A DNA stretch of 49,720 nucleotides from Woeseiaceae bacterium (GTDB taxonomy: Bacteria; Pseudomonadota; Gammaproteobacteria; Steroidobacterales; Woeseiaceae), in assembly GCA_024640315.1 (NCBI GenBank), contig JAHEFF010000023.1, positions 1-49,720 of the forward strand, read 5' to 3'. The position numbers and the translations under genes were made by a program. Numbering within the stretch: the first letter of the stretch is position 1; each line of letters begins with the position of its first letter. The notes beneath the pieces are model-generated. The model ran no database searches. It was not told the origin of the DNA and saw nothing but the letters and a program-made list of their open reading frames with translations. Below, in pieces: positions 17,365 through 26,440 of the stretch.

Positions 17365-19223
17365 GCAAGCTCAACATTTCGCGCCGGGATTTTCTGAACG
17401 GCTTTGCGCTGAGCGTTGCCGCGGGGAGTTCACTGTCCCCGCTCGAGTTACTGGCGCTGGAGAGCGGCAAGTATCCACCGGCCATTACCGGGCTGCGCGG
17501 CAGTCATCCCGGCTCATTCGAAGTTGCCCACGCATTGTCATGGGGCGACGCCAAATGGTCTCGCCCGGATACACAGACAGATGATATCTACGATCTCGTT
17601 GTCGTCGGTGGTGGCCTGTCGGGTCTTGCGGCGGCATTAATGTACCGCCAGCGGGTTGGTGCGGATGCGCGCATTCTGATACTCGACAACCATGACGATT
17701 TCGGCGGTCACGCCAAGCGGAATGAGTTCGATGTCGATGGCAAATTGCTGATCGGCTATGGTGGCAGCCAGTCCATCGATTCGCCGGCCACCTTCTCACC
17801 AGCAGCATCGCAAATGCTCAAGGATGCCGGCGTTGATACCGAACCGTTTTACGAGTATTTCGATCGCAGCTATTTTCGTCATCGCAATCTCGGCCGGGGT
17901 ATTTATTTCAGCAAGCAGAGTTATGGCGCGGACAGTGTCCACAAAGACGTACTGAGGGGTGCTGACGCAGCCACTCTCAACAAGACCATTGACGAATATC
18001 CGATCTCCGCGGAGGCAAAGGCAAGCTTTAAGGGTATCCTGGCGAGCGAAAAGGATTACTTCGACGGTCTTTCACGGGAAGAAAAAACCGCGAAACTGAA
18101 AGGGATGAGTTACACGGATTTCCTGCGCAAGCATGTTGGCGCACATGAAGAGGTTGTGCTGATTTTGCGTGACCTGATCAAGGGTTACTGGGGCGTCGGT
18201 TACGATGCGCTTTCGGCAATGGAAGGTTTTCGGCTCGGTATGCCGGGCACCGGGCACATGGGGCTCAAAGAAGAGAGCCATGGCCCGGCGGGTCGCGACG
18301 AGCCGTATATCTTTCATTTCCCCGACGGCAATGCCGGCGTTGCCCGGTCAATGGTTCGCAAGTTGATCCCCGCAGCAGTACCCGGCACCACGATGGAAGA
18401 CCTGGTGTTATCCCGGATCGACTACGGAATGCTCGACCTGCCGGCCAACAAAACCCGCATCAGGCTGGAAAGTACCGCAGTGGACGTGCGCCATGCAGAT
18501 GGTGACAAGTTTGTCGACGTAAGCTATGTAAGTGAAGGCAATGTTGCGCGAGTACGTGGCAGGCACGCAATCCTGGCCTGTTACAACAACATCATTCCAC
18601 ATCTTTGCCCGGAGATTTCGACGGCGCAAGCTGAAGCGATCAACGTCGGCGTCAAGATCCCGCTCGTATATATCAGTGTAGCGGTCCGCAACTGGAAGGC
18701 CTTTGAAAATCTTGGCTACCAGAGCTTCTACATTCCGCAACCGAAATTAATGCATTCGTTCGGCATGGATTTCCCGGTCAGTATGGGTGGCTATGACTTT
18801 ACGCGGAAATCCAGCGAACCGACCATCATTCACGGCACCTATGTGCCAACAGTTCCGGACCAGGGCCTGACCGAACGCGAACAGCATGTGCAGGGCAGGC
18901 GAGATCTCTATGCAATGACATTCGATGACCTGGAGCGGGATATTGTCGGCGCGATGAGTGGTGCACTTGAAGGCGGCGGCTTTGATGCCGAACGCGATAT
19001 CGCCGGCCTCACTGTGAATCGCTGGCCGCACGGTTATGCATACGAATACAACGAACTTTTCGATCCGCATGACTGGAATCCGGAGAATGGGCCGCACCTC
19101 AGGGGCGCGGCGCAGATTGGCAGGATATCTATCGCCAATTCTGACGCCGCGGCCTTTGCGTTCGTTAACGGCGCATTCGACGCCGCGCATCGCGCGGTGA
19201 ACGAACAGCTGGCAACGTCCTGA
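17361..19223 (+). CDS. Tat-exported FAD-dependent oxidoreductase, spermidine-dehydrogenase-like
   Basis: The 620-residue protein begins with a twin-arginine signal (SRRDFL, residues 7-12, then a hydrophobic stretch), so it is folded with its cofactor before export. The Rossmann FAD motif is VVVGGGLSGLAAA with GxGxxG at 83-88; the acidic residue after the second strand is in ILDNHDDFGGHAKR. The N-terminal YPPAITGLRGSHPGSFEVAHAL segment and overall length resemble the bacterial spermidine dehydrogenase (SpdH) family as I recall it. That would mean oxidation of a polyamine or other amine in the periplasm, but the family is broad and the substrate is not shown. A strong ribosome site (AGGGGGGAG) precedes the ATG, which overlaps the previous stop. 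Confidence 0.82.
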   Translation: MSKLNISRRDFLNGFALSVAAGSSLSPLELLALESGKYPPAITGLRGSHPGSFEVAHALSWGDAKWSRPDTQTDDIYDLVVVGGGLSGLAAALMYRQRVGADARILILDNHDDFGGHAKRNEFDVDGKLLIGYGGSQSIDSPATFSPAASQMLKDAGVDTEPFYEYFDRSYFRHRNLGRGIYFSKQSYGADSVHKDVLRGADAATLNKTIDEYPISAEAKASFKGILASEKDYFDGLSREEKTAKLKGMSYTDFLRKHVGAHEEVVLILRDLIKGYWGVGYDALSAMEGFRLGMPGTGHMGLKEESHGPAGRDEPYIFHFPDGNAGVARSMVRKLIPAAVPGTTMEDLVLSRIDYGMLDLPANKTRIRLESTAVDVRHADGDKFVDVSYVSEGNVARVRGRHAILACYNNIIPHLCPEISTAQAEAINVGVKIPLVYISVAVRNWKAFENLGYQSFYIPQPKLMHSFGMDFPVSMGGYDFTRKSSEPTIIHGTYVPTVPDQGLTEREQHVQGRRDLYAMTFDDLERDIVGAMSGALEGGGFDAERDIAGLTVNRWPHGYAYEYNELFDPHDWNPENGPHLRGAAQIGRISIANSDAAAFAFVNGAFDAAHRAVNEQLATS

Positions 19224-19227
19224 CCGG

Positions 19228-20592
19228 ATGGAGTACGAAGGCGCGATCATCCTGGTACCGACGCTGGTCGTCTTCGTCCTCGCTATCCGGACGCACCGGC
19301 CGATCGAGTCCCTGATCGTTGGTTCGATCGTCGGTCTTATCATGATTCACGGTACAGGCTTCGTCGGTGGCTTCGCGGAATCCTCGCTCAGGGTGATGAT
19401 GGATGAGACGGTCGCATGGATCATCCTGGTCTGCGGTTTTATGGGCAGTCTGATCGCCATCCTGATTCGTACCGGCGCGACGGTGTCGTTTACGCAAAGA
19501 ATGTCCGGCTTCGTCCACACGGAGCGCAGTGCACTGATGGCGACCTGGGGCCTCGGCATTTTGATGTTTGTGGATGACTACCTGAATTCCCTGGCGGTCG
19601 GTTCCGCGATGCGAAGCCTGACCGACAAGTTTCGGGTGTCGCGTGAAAAGCTCGCTTACGTGGTCGACTCTACCGCTGCGCCGATCAGTGTCATCATCCC
19701 GTTTTCGACGTGGGGCGTTTTCTTTGCGGGGCTAATCGTTGCCAACGGTATCGCGCCGGAAGGTGAAGGCCTCGACTATTACATCAGCGCCATTCCTTAC
19801 ATGCTTTACCCGTGGGTCGCCGTCGTCATGGTGCCGGTCGTGATATTCGGTCTCATACCTTCGCTTGGCCCAATGAAATCTGCAGAAATGCGTGCACAGA
19901 CAACAGGGGAGACCGTGCCACCCGATGCTCTGCACATCGAACAGGCAAATCAATCGATCAAGCCGCGTGACGACATCGAACCGCGCATGTCGATGTTCAT
20001 CGTGCCGATGACCTTGCTGGTAGCGGCGACGCTCTGGTTCGATAAGGATTTCCTTGTTGGTATTTACATTGCGCTGGGGTGTACGACGATTTACATCATT
20101 GCGACCCGCATGATGGACATGCACGACACTTTCGATACGGTCATCGACGGATTCAAAACGATGGTCGAGCCACTGGGTGTGCTGGTAGCCGCATTTATCC
20201 TGAAGGACGTCAATGACGCGCTGGGGCTCGCACCCTACATTGTGACGTCGATGGAACCAATTCTGACGCCGGAGTTGCTGCCGGCGGCGATATTCGTATC
20301 GATGGCGCTCGTGTCATTCATGACCGGGTCAAACTGGGGTGTTTTCGTGATCGTTTTGCCCATAGTCACGGCGCTGGCGAACAACCTCGGCGCAGACATG
20401 GCGCTCGTTATCGGGGCGACGCTGTCGGCGAGTACGTTCGGCAGTCACGCCTGTTTTTATTCCGACGCTACGGTGCTTACGGCGCAGGCGTCCGGGTGCA
20501 CGCCGTTTCAGCATGCAATCACCCAAATCCCGTATGCCATCATTGCGGCAACCATCACGATCGCGGGTTATCTCGCGCTCGCATATCTTTAA
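19228..20592 (+). CDS. NhaC-family Na+/H+ antiporter-like transporter
   Basis: This 454-residue polytopic inner-membrane protein has about 11 or 12 hydrophobic helices. Conserved NhaC-family segments are visible: FVDDYLNSLAVGSAMRSL, VVDSTAAPISVIIPFSTWG and, near the C-terminus, GATLSASTFGSHACFYSD. The family includes Na+/H+ antiporters and Na+-coupled organic-acid exchangers such as malate/lactate antiporters. In this setting it could restore the sodium gradient used by the upstream symporter or export a carboxylate product. It begins 4 bases after the oxidoreductase gene and is followed 16 bases later by the cupin gene. Confidence 0.88.
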   Translation: MEYEGAIILVPTLVVFVLAIRTHRPIESLIVGSIVGLIMIHGTGFVGGFAESSLRVMMDETVAWIILVCGFMGSLIAILIRTGATVSFTQRMSGFVHTERSALMATWGLGILMFVDDYLNSLAVGSAMRSLTDKFRVSREKLAYVVDSTAAPISVIIPFSTWGVFFAGLIVANGIAPEGEGLDYYISAIPYMLYPWVAVVMVPVVIFGLIPSLGPMKSAEMRAQTTGETVPPDALHIEQANQSIKPRDDIEPRMSMFIVPMTLLVAATLWFDKDFLVGIYIALGCTTIYIIATRMMDMHDTFDTVIDGFKTMVEPLGVLVAAFILKDVNDALGLAPYIVTSMEPILTPELLPAAIFVSMALVSFMTGSNWGVFVIVLPIVTALANNLGADMALVIGATLSASTFGSHACFYSDATVLTAQASGCTPFQHAITQIPYAIIAATITIAGYLALAYL

Positions 20593-20608
20593 TCCAAAGG
20601 AAGAACCG

Positions 20609-21055
20609 ATGAAAAAACTAGTGGTAATGATCATTATTCTGGCCGCGGCAGCGGTCGCCGTTTCCGAGCACCACGAAGAGGCCGTGGTCCCGGCGAAAAT
20701 CACCAGGGAAGACATGACCGGTGCGATCTTCAGTCGGGAGGACATGAACAGAACGGAACACGAAAGCGGCAATGTCACGCTCGATGTGACGTCGCTGCTT
20801 TCCAGTGATGGAAAATTCGCGTCCGGTATGTACCAGTCCGGCAAGAGCTACTTCGAAGCAACGGATCCCTATGGCGTCGATGAGTTCATGTACTTCATCA
20901 CAGGCAGTGTGAAACTGACCTCTTCTGATGGCACGGTGCAGACGATCAACGCCGGCGAGGCGGTGACCATTCCCAAGGAGTGGACGGGAATCTGGGACAC
21001 CGAGGGATATACTAAGATCTGGGTTATCTATTCGGCAGACGGATCCGGATTATAA
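20609..21055 (+). CDS. Secreted cupin-domain protein
   Basis: I take the ATG at 20609, preceded by AAAGGAAG, and not an in-frame ATG at 20513 inside the antiporter gene. The product has 148 residues. An N-terminal signal (MKKLVVMIIILAAAAVAV) is followed by an acidic linker and a small cupin barrel of the DUF861/cupin_3 type: GVDEFMYFITGSVKLT, then INAGEAVTIPKEWTGIWDTEG. The usual metal-binding histidines of cupin motif 1 are not obvious, so it may bind a ligand without a metal or be a small isomerase. It lies between the antiporter and the Tat amidohydrolase in the same run. Confidence 0.75.
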   Translation: MKKLVVMIIILAAAAVAVSEHHEEAVVPAKITREDMTGAIFSREDMNRTEHESGNVTLDVTSLLSSDGKFASGMYQSGKSYFEATDPYGVDEFMYFITGSVKLTSSDGTVQTINAGEAVTIPKEWTGIWDTEGYTKIWVIYSADGSGL

Positions 21056-21075
21056 GTTCGCCATTGGGGGAAGAC

Positions 21076-22758
21076 ATGAGCAGGTTTTCACGAAGGAAGT
21101 TTCTCGGCACGTCTGCGGCGTTGCCATTGGGTCTGGGACTGGGTGGCGGTGCCGCTGCACAGAGTGGATTGCTGACCGGTACGGCGTCGATGATCATCAC
21201 CGGGGCGAATATCCTGACCATGAACCCGAGTCAGCCGCTCGCCAAAGCGATCGCACTTCGCGGCGACCGGATACTTGCGGTCGGTTCGGATGAAGAAATC
21301 CTGTACTTCGCGAACGCCGGCACGACGAGAATCGACGGGCGTGGCCTGACGGTGACGCCGGGCTTTATCGATGCTCACAGTCACCCCCTTTTCGCCGAGG
21401 AAGCCGTCGGCGTTAACGTCAATCTTCGCCGAATCGACGACGTCAAGGAGGCGCTTGCCGGGAAAGCGGCCAACACACCGCCCGGGCACTGGGTTCGCGG
21501 CGTCATGTATGACGACACGAAATTCGAGGATGAGCGGCCGCTCAATCGCAAGGACATCGATGACGTGGTCCCGGATCACCCGGTTTATGTCGGGCATCGC
21601 GGCGGACACACGGGCGTCGTGAATTCCATGGCATTTGAGATCGCCGGCGTCGACGATGACACGCCGGACCCGGATGGCGGGAGATTTTTTCGCGAAGACG
21701 GTGCGCTGACGGGCAAGGTTGCGGAGCATGCACGCGAGGTCTTTTTCCAGGTCGGTACATGGCCGGTTATGGATCGCGCTGTGCGGCAACAGTCCGCCAC
21801 GATTTCATCGAAGAACATGGCGGCCTCGGGTTTGACGTCAACGACAGACGCCTACGGTAATTATGACGACATGGTGGCCTACCAGGACGCGCGCGATGCG
21901 GGAGAGCTGTATTTCCGGATTGCATTCATGCCAGGTGGCAATAGCAAGGTTTATGAAGGACTGAAGATCGCAGGGCTTCGTTCCGGATTCGGTGACGACA
22001 TGATTCGTATCGGCGCGGTCAAATTTTCCGCCGATGGCTCCGCATCCGAACGCACCATGTATATGAGCACGCCTTACGAAGGTACCGACGATAACGGCAT
22101 CCTGACCATGTCGCAGGAAGAAATATACGACGCGGTTGATGACGCTGTGGCACACGGCTTCAGGGTAGGAATCCATGCCAACGGTGACCTGACGATCGAC
22201 ATGGTGCTGAAGGCCTACGAACGGTCGTTAAAAGGTCGCTCCGGTCCGAATCCCAGGCATCGCATCGAGCACTGTTCGCTTATCAACCCTGATCTTCTTG
22301 CCCGTATCAAGGCGGCCGGGGTGGTGCCGGCGCCGTTCTACACGTACGCGCATTACCATGGCAACAAGTGGGTCGACTACGGCGAAGAAAAGATGGAGAG
22401 CATGTTCGCGCACCGAAGCTTTCTTGACGCCGGCATTCCGGTCGCCCCTGCATCTGACTATACGCCGGGTCCCTACGAACCCATGATGGCAATACAAAGC
22501 ATGGTCACGCGCAAGGATATTCGCGGCCGTGTCTGGGGCCCCAGCCAGCGAATTTCCGTCACCGAAGCGATGCGGATTTGTACGGTGCATGGGGCCTACG
22601 CTTCATTTGAGGAAAACACCAAGGGAAGCCTGCAGGCCGGCAAGCTTGCCGACCTGGTCATTCTCGAGAACGATCCGCATGACGTCGATCCGGACTCGAT
22701 CGTGGATATCAGGATTTTGCGTACCGTACTCGGCGGGCAAACTGTTTATGAGGCGTAG
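21076..22758 (+). CDS. Tat-exported amidohydrolase family 3 protein
   Basis: The start is the ATG at 21076 with GGGGGAAG upstream; a TTG four codons earlier is less likely because it overlaps that ribosome site. The product has 560 residues. A twin-arginine signal (SRRKFL, residues 5-10) precedes a hydrophobic stretch ending AAAQ. The barrel carries H101 and H103 in PGFIDAHSHP, KFSADGSASERTMYM, GIHANGDLTID, HRIEHCSL and SDYTPGPYEP. Tat export suggests the metal site is filled in the cytoplasm. It is a paralog of the genes at 15703 and 22748, but exported by a different route. Its 3' end overlaps the next gene by 11 bases. Confidence 0.9.
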   Translation: MSRFSRRKFLGTSAALPLGLGLGGGAAAQSGLLTGTASMIITGANILTMNPSQPLAKAIALRGDRILAVGSDEEILYFANAGTTRIDGRGLTVTPGFIDAHSHPLFAEEAVGVNVNLRRIDDVKEALAGKAANTPPGHWVRGVMYDDTKFEDERPLNRKDIDDVVPDHPVYVGHRGGHTGVVNSMAFEIAGVDDDTPDPDGGRFFREDGALTGKVAEHAREVFFQVGTWPVMDRAVRQQSATISSKNMAASGLTSTTDAYGNYDDMVAYQDARDAGELYFRIAFMPGGNSKVYEGLKIAGLRSGFGDDMIRIGAVKFSADGSASERTMYMSTPYEGTDDNGILTMSQEEIYDAVDDAVAHGFRVGIHANGDLTIDMVLKAYERSLKGRSGPNPRHRIEHCSLINPDLLARIKAAGVVPAPFYTYAHYHGNKWVDYGEEKMESMFAHRSFLDAGIPVAPASDYTPGPYEPMMAIQSMVTRKDIRGRVWGPSQRISVTEAMRICTVHGAYASFEENTKGSLQAGKLADLVILENDPHDVDPDSIVDIRILRTVLGGQTVYEA

Positions 22759-24448
22759 CTGTTTTGTCCTGGCCTGCCTGCTTGCAGGTTGCGGCCAGGC
22801 ACCCGAGCCCGGTGTTGACACTGTTTTTCTGAATGCCTCCGCCTGGACGCTGAATCGTTCCATGCCGACTGCGGAAGCTGTCGCTGTCGATGGCAACAAG
22901 ATCGTCTACGTCGGCGATAACGAGGGCGCGCAGGCGTTGGCTGGCGCAAAAACGGTTAGCCATGACCTCAACGGGAAGATGCTACTGCCGGGCTTTATCG
23001 ACACGCATATGCATCCCATCAGCGGCGGTGCTTATGCCAGGGCGCTGAGTCTGAATACGTTTGGCACCGTCGATGAATGGGTCCGGGCCATCGCAGACTA
23101 CGCCGCTGAAAATAGCGATACGCCGCTGATCTTCGGCTACGGCTGGTTATCGACAACGTTTGGGCCGGGAGGTCCGCAACGACAGATGATCGACTCGGTT
23201 GTGGATGACCGCCCTGTGCTGATCATGGATGAAGGTTTCCACGGCGCCTGGGCCAACACCCGCGCGCTCGAAGAATTGAATATTACCCAGGATACAGCTG
23301 ACCCGGTGCCAGGCTTCAGCTATTACAAACGTGATGAAAACGGCGATGCCACCGGCTATTTGCTCGAAGGTACCGCCGGACTGGCGATGCAGAGTCTGAA
23401 CGTGATCACTCAGGATGTGGTTGTGGATGGCACGGCGTACGTGATCGACACGCTCAACGAGTATGGGGTCACGTCCGCATACGACGCGGGCACCGGTGGA
23501 TATGGGGATGAGCTGAATCAGATTCTTTCGCGCCTGGAGAAGGGCGGCGATCTCACCATCCGCCTGGTCGGGTCTTATCGACCGTCAGGTCCCGATGATG
23601 TTGACGTAGCCGTCGCGCGGGCCATGAAGTGGCGCGACACGATAAGGGGCGACAATTATCACTACCGCTTTCTGAAGATCATGCAGGACGGCACCGTCGA
23701 GGGCCGGACCGCGGCCATGTTCGAGGACTACCAGGGCGAGCCCGGCAATAGCGGGGAGTCGGTGTTCACGGAAGAAGAGATGGCGACAATGGTGGTCGGC
23801 GCCACCGCAGAGAACATTGACGTGCACATTCATGCTTTGGGTGAGCGGGCCATCCACGAGGCCCTGAACGCCATCGAAGTTGCTCGTGAAGCGCACCCGG
23901 ACAGCGACACCCGCTATGCGATCTGCCACATCCAGGTCATCACCGATCAGGATCTGCCGCGGTTTGCCGAGCTCGACGTCATTGCCCAGAGCACGCCGCT
24001 GTGGGCTTCTTACGATACCTTTGGCGAGCAGTTTGTCAGCGAAGACCAGTTCAACCGGTTCTGGCGATTCAGAAGTCTCAAAGACCTCGGCGTGCGCCTG
24101 ACCTGGGGCAGCGATTTTCCGGCCAGTGGCGCCGGTATGCTGGGAATGTCTCCGGTGGTGCAGATGGAAATCGGTCACACAAGGCAGAATCCGGGTGAGC
24201 CGGATGCGCCGATTCAGCCCCGCGAAGCGGAGCGCCTGGACCTCGAATCGCTGCTTCGCGGCTATACCATCGATGCCGCTTATCAGCTGCATATGGAGGA
24301 CGAAATCGGCTCTCTCGAGGTAGGCAAGAAGGCGGACCTGGTCGTTCTCGATCGCAATCTCTTCGAGATTGATCCATACGAAATCCACCAGACGAAGGTC
24401 CTCATGACCATCCTGGATGGAAAGACGGTTTTCGAGGCCGGGATGTAA
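22748..24448 (+). CDS. Amidohydrolase family 3 lipoprotein
   Basis: The start is the ATG at 22748, overlapping the previous gene by 11 bases; the open frame upstream of it is only a shadow of that gene. The 566-residue product has a short lipoprotein signal ending LLAGC (Cys15). Barrel motifs are PGFIDTHMHP (H87, H89), FLKIMQDGTVEGRTA, VHIHALGERAIHEAL, a HIQ strand and the aspartate in WGSDFPASG. A C-terminal IGSLEVGKKADLVVLD completes the fold. It ends the 11-24.4 kb run; 58 bases separate it from the next gene. Substrate is unknown. Confidence 0.9.
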   Translation: MRRSCFVLACLLAGCGQAPEPGVDTVFLNASAWTLNRSMPTAEAVAVDGNKIVYVGDNEGAQALAGAKTVSHDLNGKMLLPGFIDTHMHPISGGAYARALSLNTFGTVDEWVRAIADYAAENSDTPLIFGYGWLSTTFGPGGPQRQMIDSVVDDRPVLIMDEGFHGAWANTRALEELNITQDTADPVPGFSYYKRDENGDATGYLLEGTAGLAMQSLNVITQDVVVDGTAYVIDTLNEYGVTSAYDAGTGGYGDELNQILSRLEKGGDLTIRLVGSYRPSGPDDVDVAVARAMKWRDTIRGDNYHYRFLKIMQDGTVEGRTAAMFEDYQGEPGNSGESVFTEEEMATMVVGATAENIDVHIHALGERAIHEALNAIEVAREAHPDSDTRYAICHIQVITDQDLPRFAELDVIAQSTPLWASYDTFGEQFVSEDQFNRFWRFRSLKDLGVRLTWGSDFPASGAGMLGMSPVVQMEIGHTRQNPGEPDAPIQPREAERLDLESLLRGYTIDAAYQLHMEDEIGSLEVGKKADLVVLDRNLFEIDPYEIHQTKVLMTILDGKTVFEAGM

Positions 24449-24506
24449 CCAAAGTCGGCTGTGCCCCCTATAAGCAGCCAAATCACCGCTGTAATGAGGA
24501 ACGAAC

Positions 24507-25436
24507 ATGAGCGAATTGCGCTTGGGCCTCCTGGCCCTGACTGCATTTATCCCACTGACCGCCAATGCAGGTGTCGCTGCCGGCGACCTGCCGGCCGGCA
24601 CCATCTGGTACATACACGCAGATCTGGACGCCATGCGAACCAGTGAGGCTGGCAGCAAGGTCTATGAATGGTTCGAAGACGAGGTCGTCGTCGAGGTCAG
24701 GGAAGAAGTCGGCATCGATATCGGCAAAGAGGTCGATTCATTCACAGCGTTCGCGAACAGTGACGATGGCACCGTCATCATCGTCGACGGGCAATTGACC
24801 AAGGAAACCCAGGACAAGCTCCTCGCTCTCGCGGCCAAGCAGGGCCCTGTGGATCCGCGGGAGTACAAGGGCCAGACGTATTACTTCTTCGGCGACGAGG
24901 ACGACATAGACGATAATCGAGATAACCCCTTCGAGGATCTCGAAGATGCGGTTTTTGTAAGCTTCGCGGTGAAGGGCAAGGCGCTCATCGCCGGCACCGC
25001 TGAGCAAATGCAGGGTCTGCTCGACAACAAGGGCGAAGTCTCGGGCTCCGGCAGTCACGACGGAGCGCTTCTGGTCCTCAGCGCAAACAAATCTTTCGTG
25101 CAGGCCGGCATGCAGACGGACGGCCTGACGGATGACGACGACGGTGACGACTGGGAGTCGAATATCGTGCGCAACACCGAACAGGCGGCCCTCCTGATGG
25201 CGGACGAGTCGGGCCAGATCGCCGTTCAGGCGCAGCTGGTGTCGACGGACCCGAAAATGGCTGAGGCCATCGGCGGTATCGTCAACGGGCTTATTGCGCT
25301 GCAGGCGTTTAATTCTGAACTCGGCCCGGAAATCCAGAGTCTGATTCGGAATACCAAGATCGATGTCACGGGCAAAATCCTCTCGATCAATATGGTGATT
25401 GACCCGGATCTTGTCGTCACGGTATTGAGCGACTGA
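24507..25436 (+). CDS. Secreted acidic protein of unknown function
   Basis: The 309-residue product starts with a Sec signal (MSELRLGLLALTAFIPLTANA). The mature part is very acidic, with Asp-rich stretches such as DEDDIDDNRD and DDDDGDDWE, perhaps binding calcium or simply surface-exposed. It has a repeated pattern of small beta-alpha units and a hydrophobic segment MAEAIGGIVNGLIALQ near 245-275. I do not recognise the family. GAGGAACG gives a good ribosome site. The sigma factor gene starts 37 bases downstream, so the three genes 24507-26440 could be one operon responding to envelope conditions. Confidence 0.7.
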   Translation: MSELRLGLLALTAFIPLTANAGVAAGDLPAGTIWYIHADLDAMRTSEAGSKVYEWFEDEVVVEVREEVGIDIGKEVDSFTAFANSDDGTVIIVDGQLTKETQDKLLALAAKQGPVDPREYKGQTYYFFGDEDDIDDNRDNPFEDLEDAVFVSFAVKGKALIAGTAEQMQGLLDNKGEVSGSGSHDGALLVLSANKSFVQAGMQTDGLTDDDDGDDWESNIVRNTEQAALLMADESGQIAVQAQLVSTDPKMAEAIGGIVNGLIALQAFNSELGPEIQSLIRNTKIDVTGKILSINMVIDPDLVVTVLSD

Positions 25437-25473
25437 TCTATCGCCACCCGGCGATGGGAGTAAGCTGAGAAGC

Positions 25474-26025
25474 GTGTTGACTGATGAACAACTTGTGGAA
25501 GCGTCACTCCAGGGTTCCGCAGCCGCCTTCGACGACATTGTCGGGCGTTACCAGGAGAAATTGCTTCGCTTCCTGCTCACTCGCTCGTCATGCCAGGCAG
25601 ACGCGGAAGATGCCGTACAGGATACGTTTATTAACGCCTATCGCTACCTGGCAAGCTTCGATTCGCGCTGGCGATTTTCGACCTGGATATATCGCATTGC
25701 CATTCGCAATGCGGCCCGGCAAAGGCGGCCCGAATGGCACGATTCGGATGTTGAGCTGGTCGATGATTCCGACCCGCTCAAGGAGTGCCTGGCACACTCT
25801 GAACAAGAGAACATCTGGCTTGCCGCGAAACGCCTGCTTTCCGACGACGCCTATGATGCCATGTGGTTGAGATATATCGAGGACCTGTCAGTAAAGGAAA
25901 TTTCTTCGGCACTGGACAAATCGGCCTCATGGACGAAAGTGACGCTGTTACGGGGCCGCCGTCGTCTGAGCGCAGAGCTGAACAGCAATACGCCGGCTGC
26001 CGAACGGAGAGAGAGCTATGGATGA
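25474..26025 (+). CDS. ECF-type RNA polymerase sigma factor
   Basis: The 183-residue protein has the two ECF domains. Region 2 shows DAEDAVQDTFINAYRYL and FSTWIYRIAIRNAARQ; region 4 shows LRYIEDLSVKEISSAL followed by the helix-turn-helix recognition part SWTKVTLLRGRRRL. The start codon is uncertain: GTG at 25474 or the adjacent TTG. It would direct RNA polymerase to a small regulon, possibly its own operon. Its 3' end overlaps the next gene by 8 bases, the usual arrangement with a cognate anti-sigma factor. The subgroup and signal are not evident. Confidence 0.92.
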   Translation: MLTDEQLVEASLQGSAAAFDDIVGRYQEKLLRFLLTRSSCQADAEDAVQDTFINAYRYLASFDSRWRFSTWIYRIAIRNAARQRRPEWHDSDVELVDDSDPLKECLAHSEQENIWLAAKRLLSDDAYDAMWLRYIEDLSVKEISSALDKSASWTKVTLLRGRRRLSAELNSNTPAAERRESYG

Positions 26026-26440
26026 ATTTGAGAAAAGACTGAAACGGGACGCAGATGCCATCCAGGCGGAGGTTTCGCCGGAACTGCGTGAACGTATCGA
26101 TGCCTCAATCCGGGCTGCAGAACCGGTACGACCGGTCACTCCGGCAGCAGAACACCCGCCGGTTAATCCCTGGTGGGCAAGCAGCCTGACCGGGTTGGCA
26201 GCAGCCGTAATCGTCATTGTTCTGGTTAACTGGAACAGGCCGGAACCGGTGACTGTGCCGGCAGAACCTGTCGCCAGCGTGACGGTACCCGCGGATCCGG
26301 ATCCGGTCGCGCGTCCGCCAATGCTGGACATTCGCACGGCTGACTTTACGAGCCCGCTCGAAGATGAGCTGGTAAGGCTGCAGTCGGACCTCGAAAAAGC
26401 CCGTGAAAGCGTCAAAAAAGACCTCGATTTCACATTCTGA
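26018..26440 (+). CDS. Single-pass membrane protein, probable anti-sigma factor
   Basis: The 140-residue protein has an N-terminal charged helical domain (1-35), a Pro-rich linker, one membrane helix at about 54-70 (SSLTGLAAAVIVIVLVNW) and a periplasmic part with a C-terminal coiled-coil-like helix (DELVRLQSDLEKARESVKKDL). This is the usual anti-sigma topology. It lacks the HxxxCxxC zinc motif of classical ZAS proteins. It overlaps the sigma gene by 8 bases, so partnership is inferred from position and topology. Confidence 0.65.
   Translation: MDEFEKRLKRDADAIQAEVSPELRERIDASIRAAEPVRPVTPAAEHPPVNPWWASSLTGLAAAVIVIVLVNWNRPEPVTVPAEPVASVTVPADPDPVARPPMLDIRTADFTSPLEDELVRLQSDLEKARESVKKDLDFTF

Noticed and set aside
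20513..20608. Earlier in-frame start for the cupin gene
   Set aside because: It would lie within the antiporter gene and lacks a ribosome site, whereas the ATG at 20609 follows AAAGGAAG and begins a signal peptide.
23585..24658. A 357-codon minus-strand frame opposite the third amidohydrolase
   Set aside because: It is antisense to conserved catalytic motifs and extends across a start region; no domain is visible.
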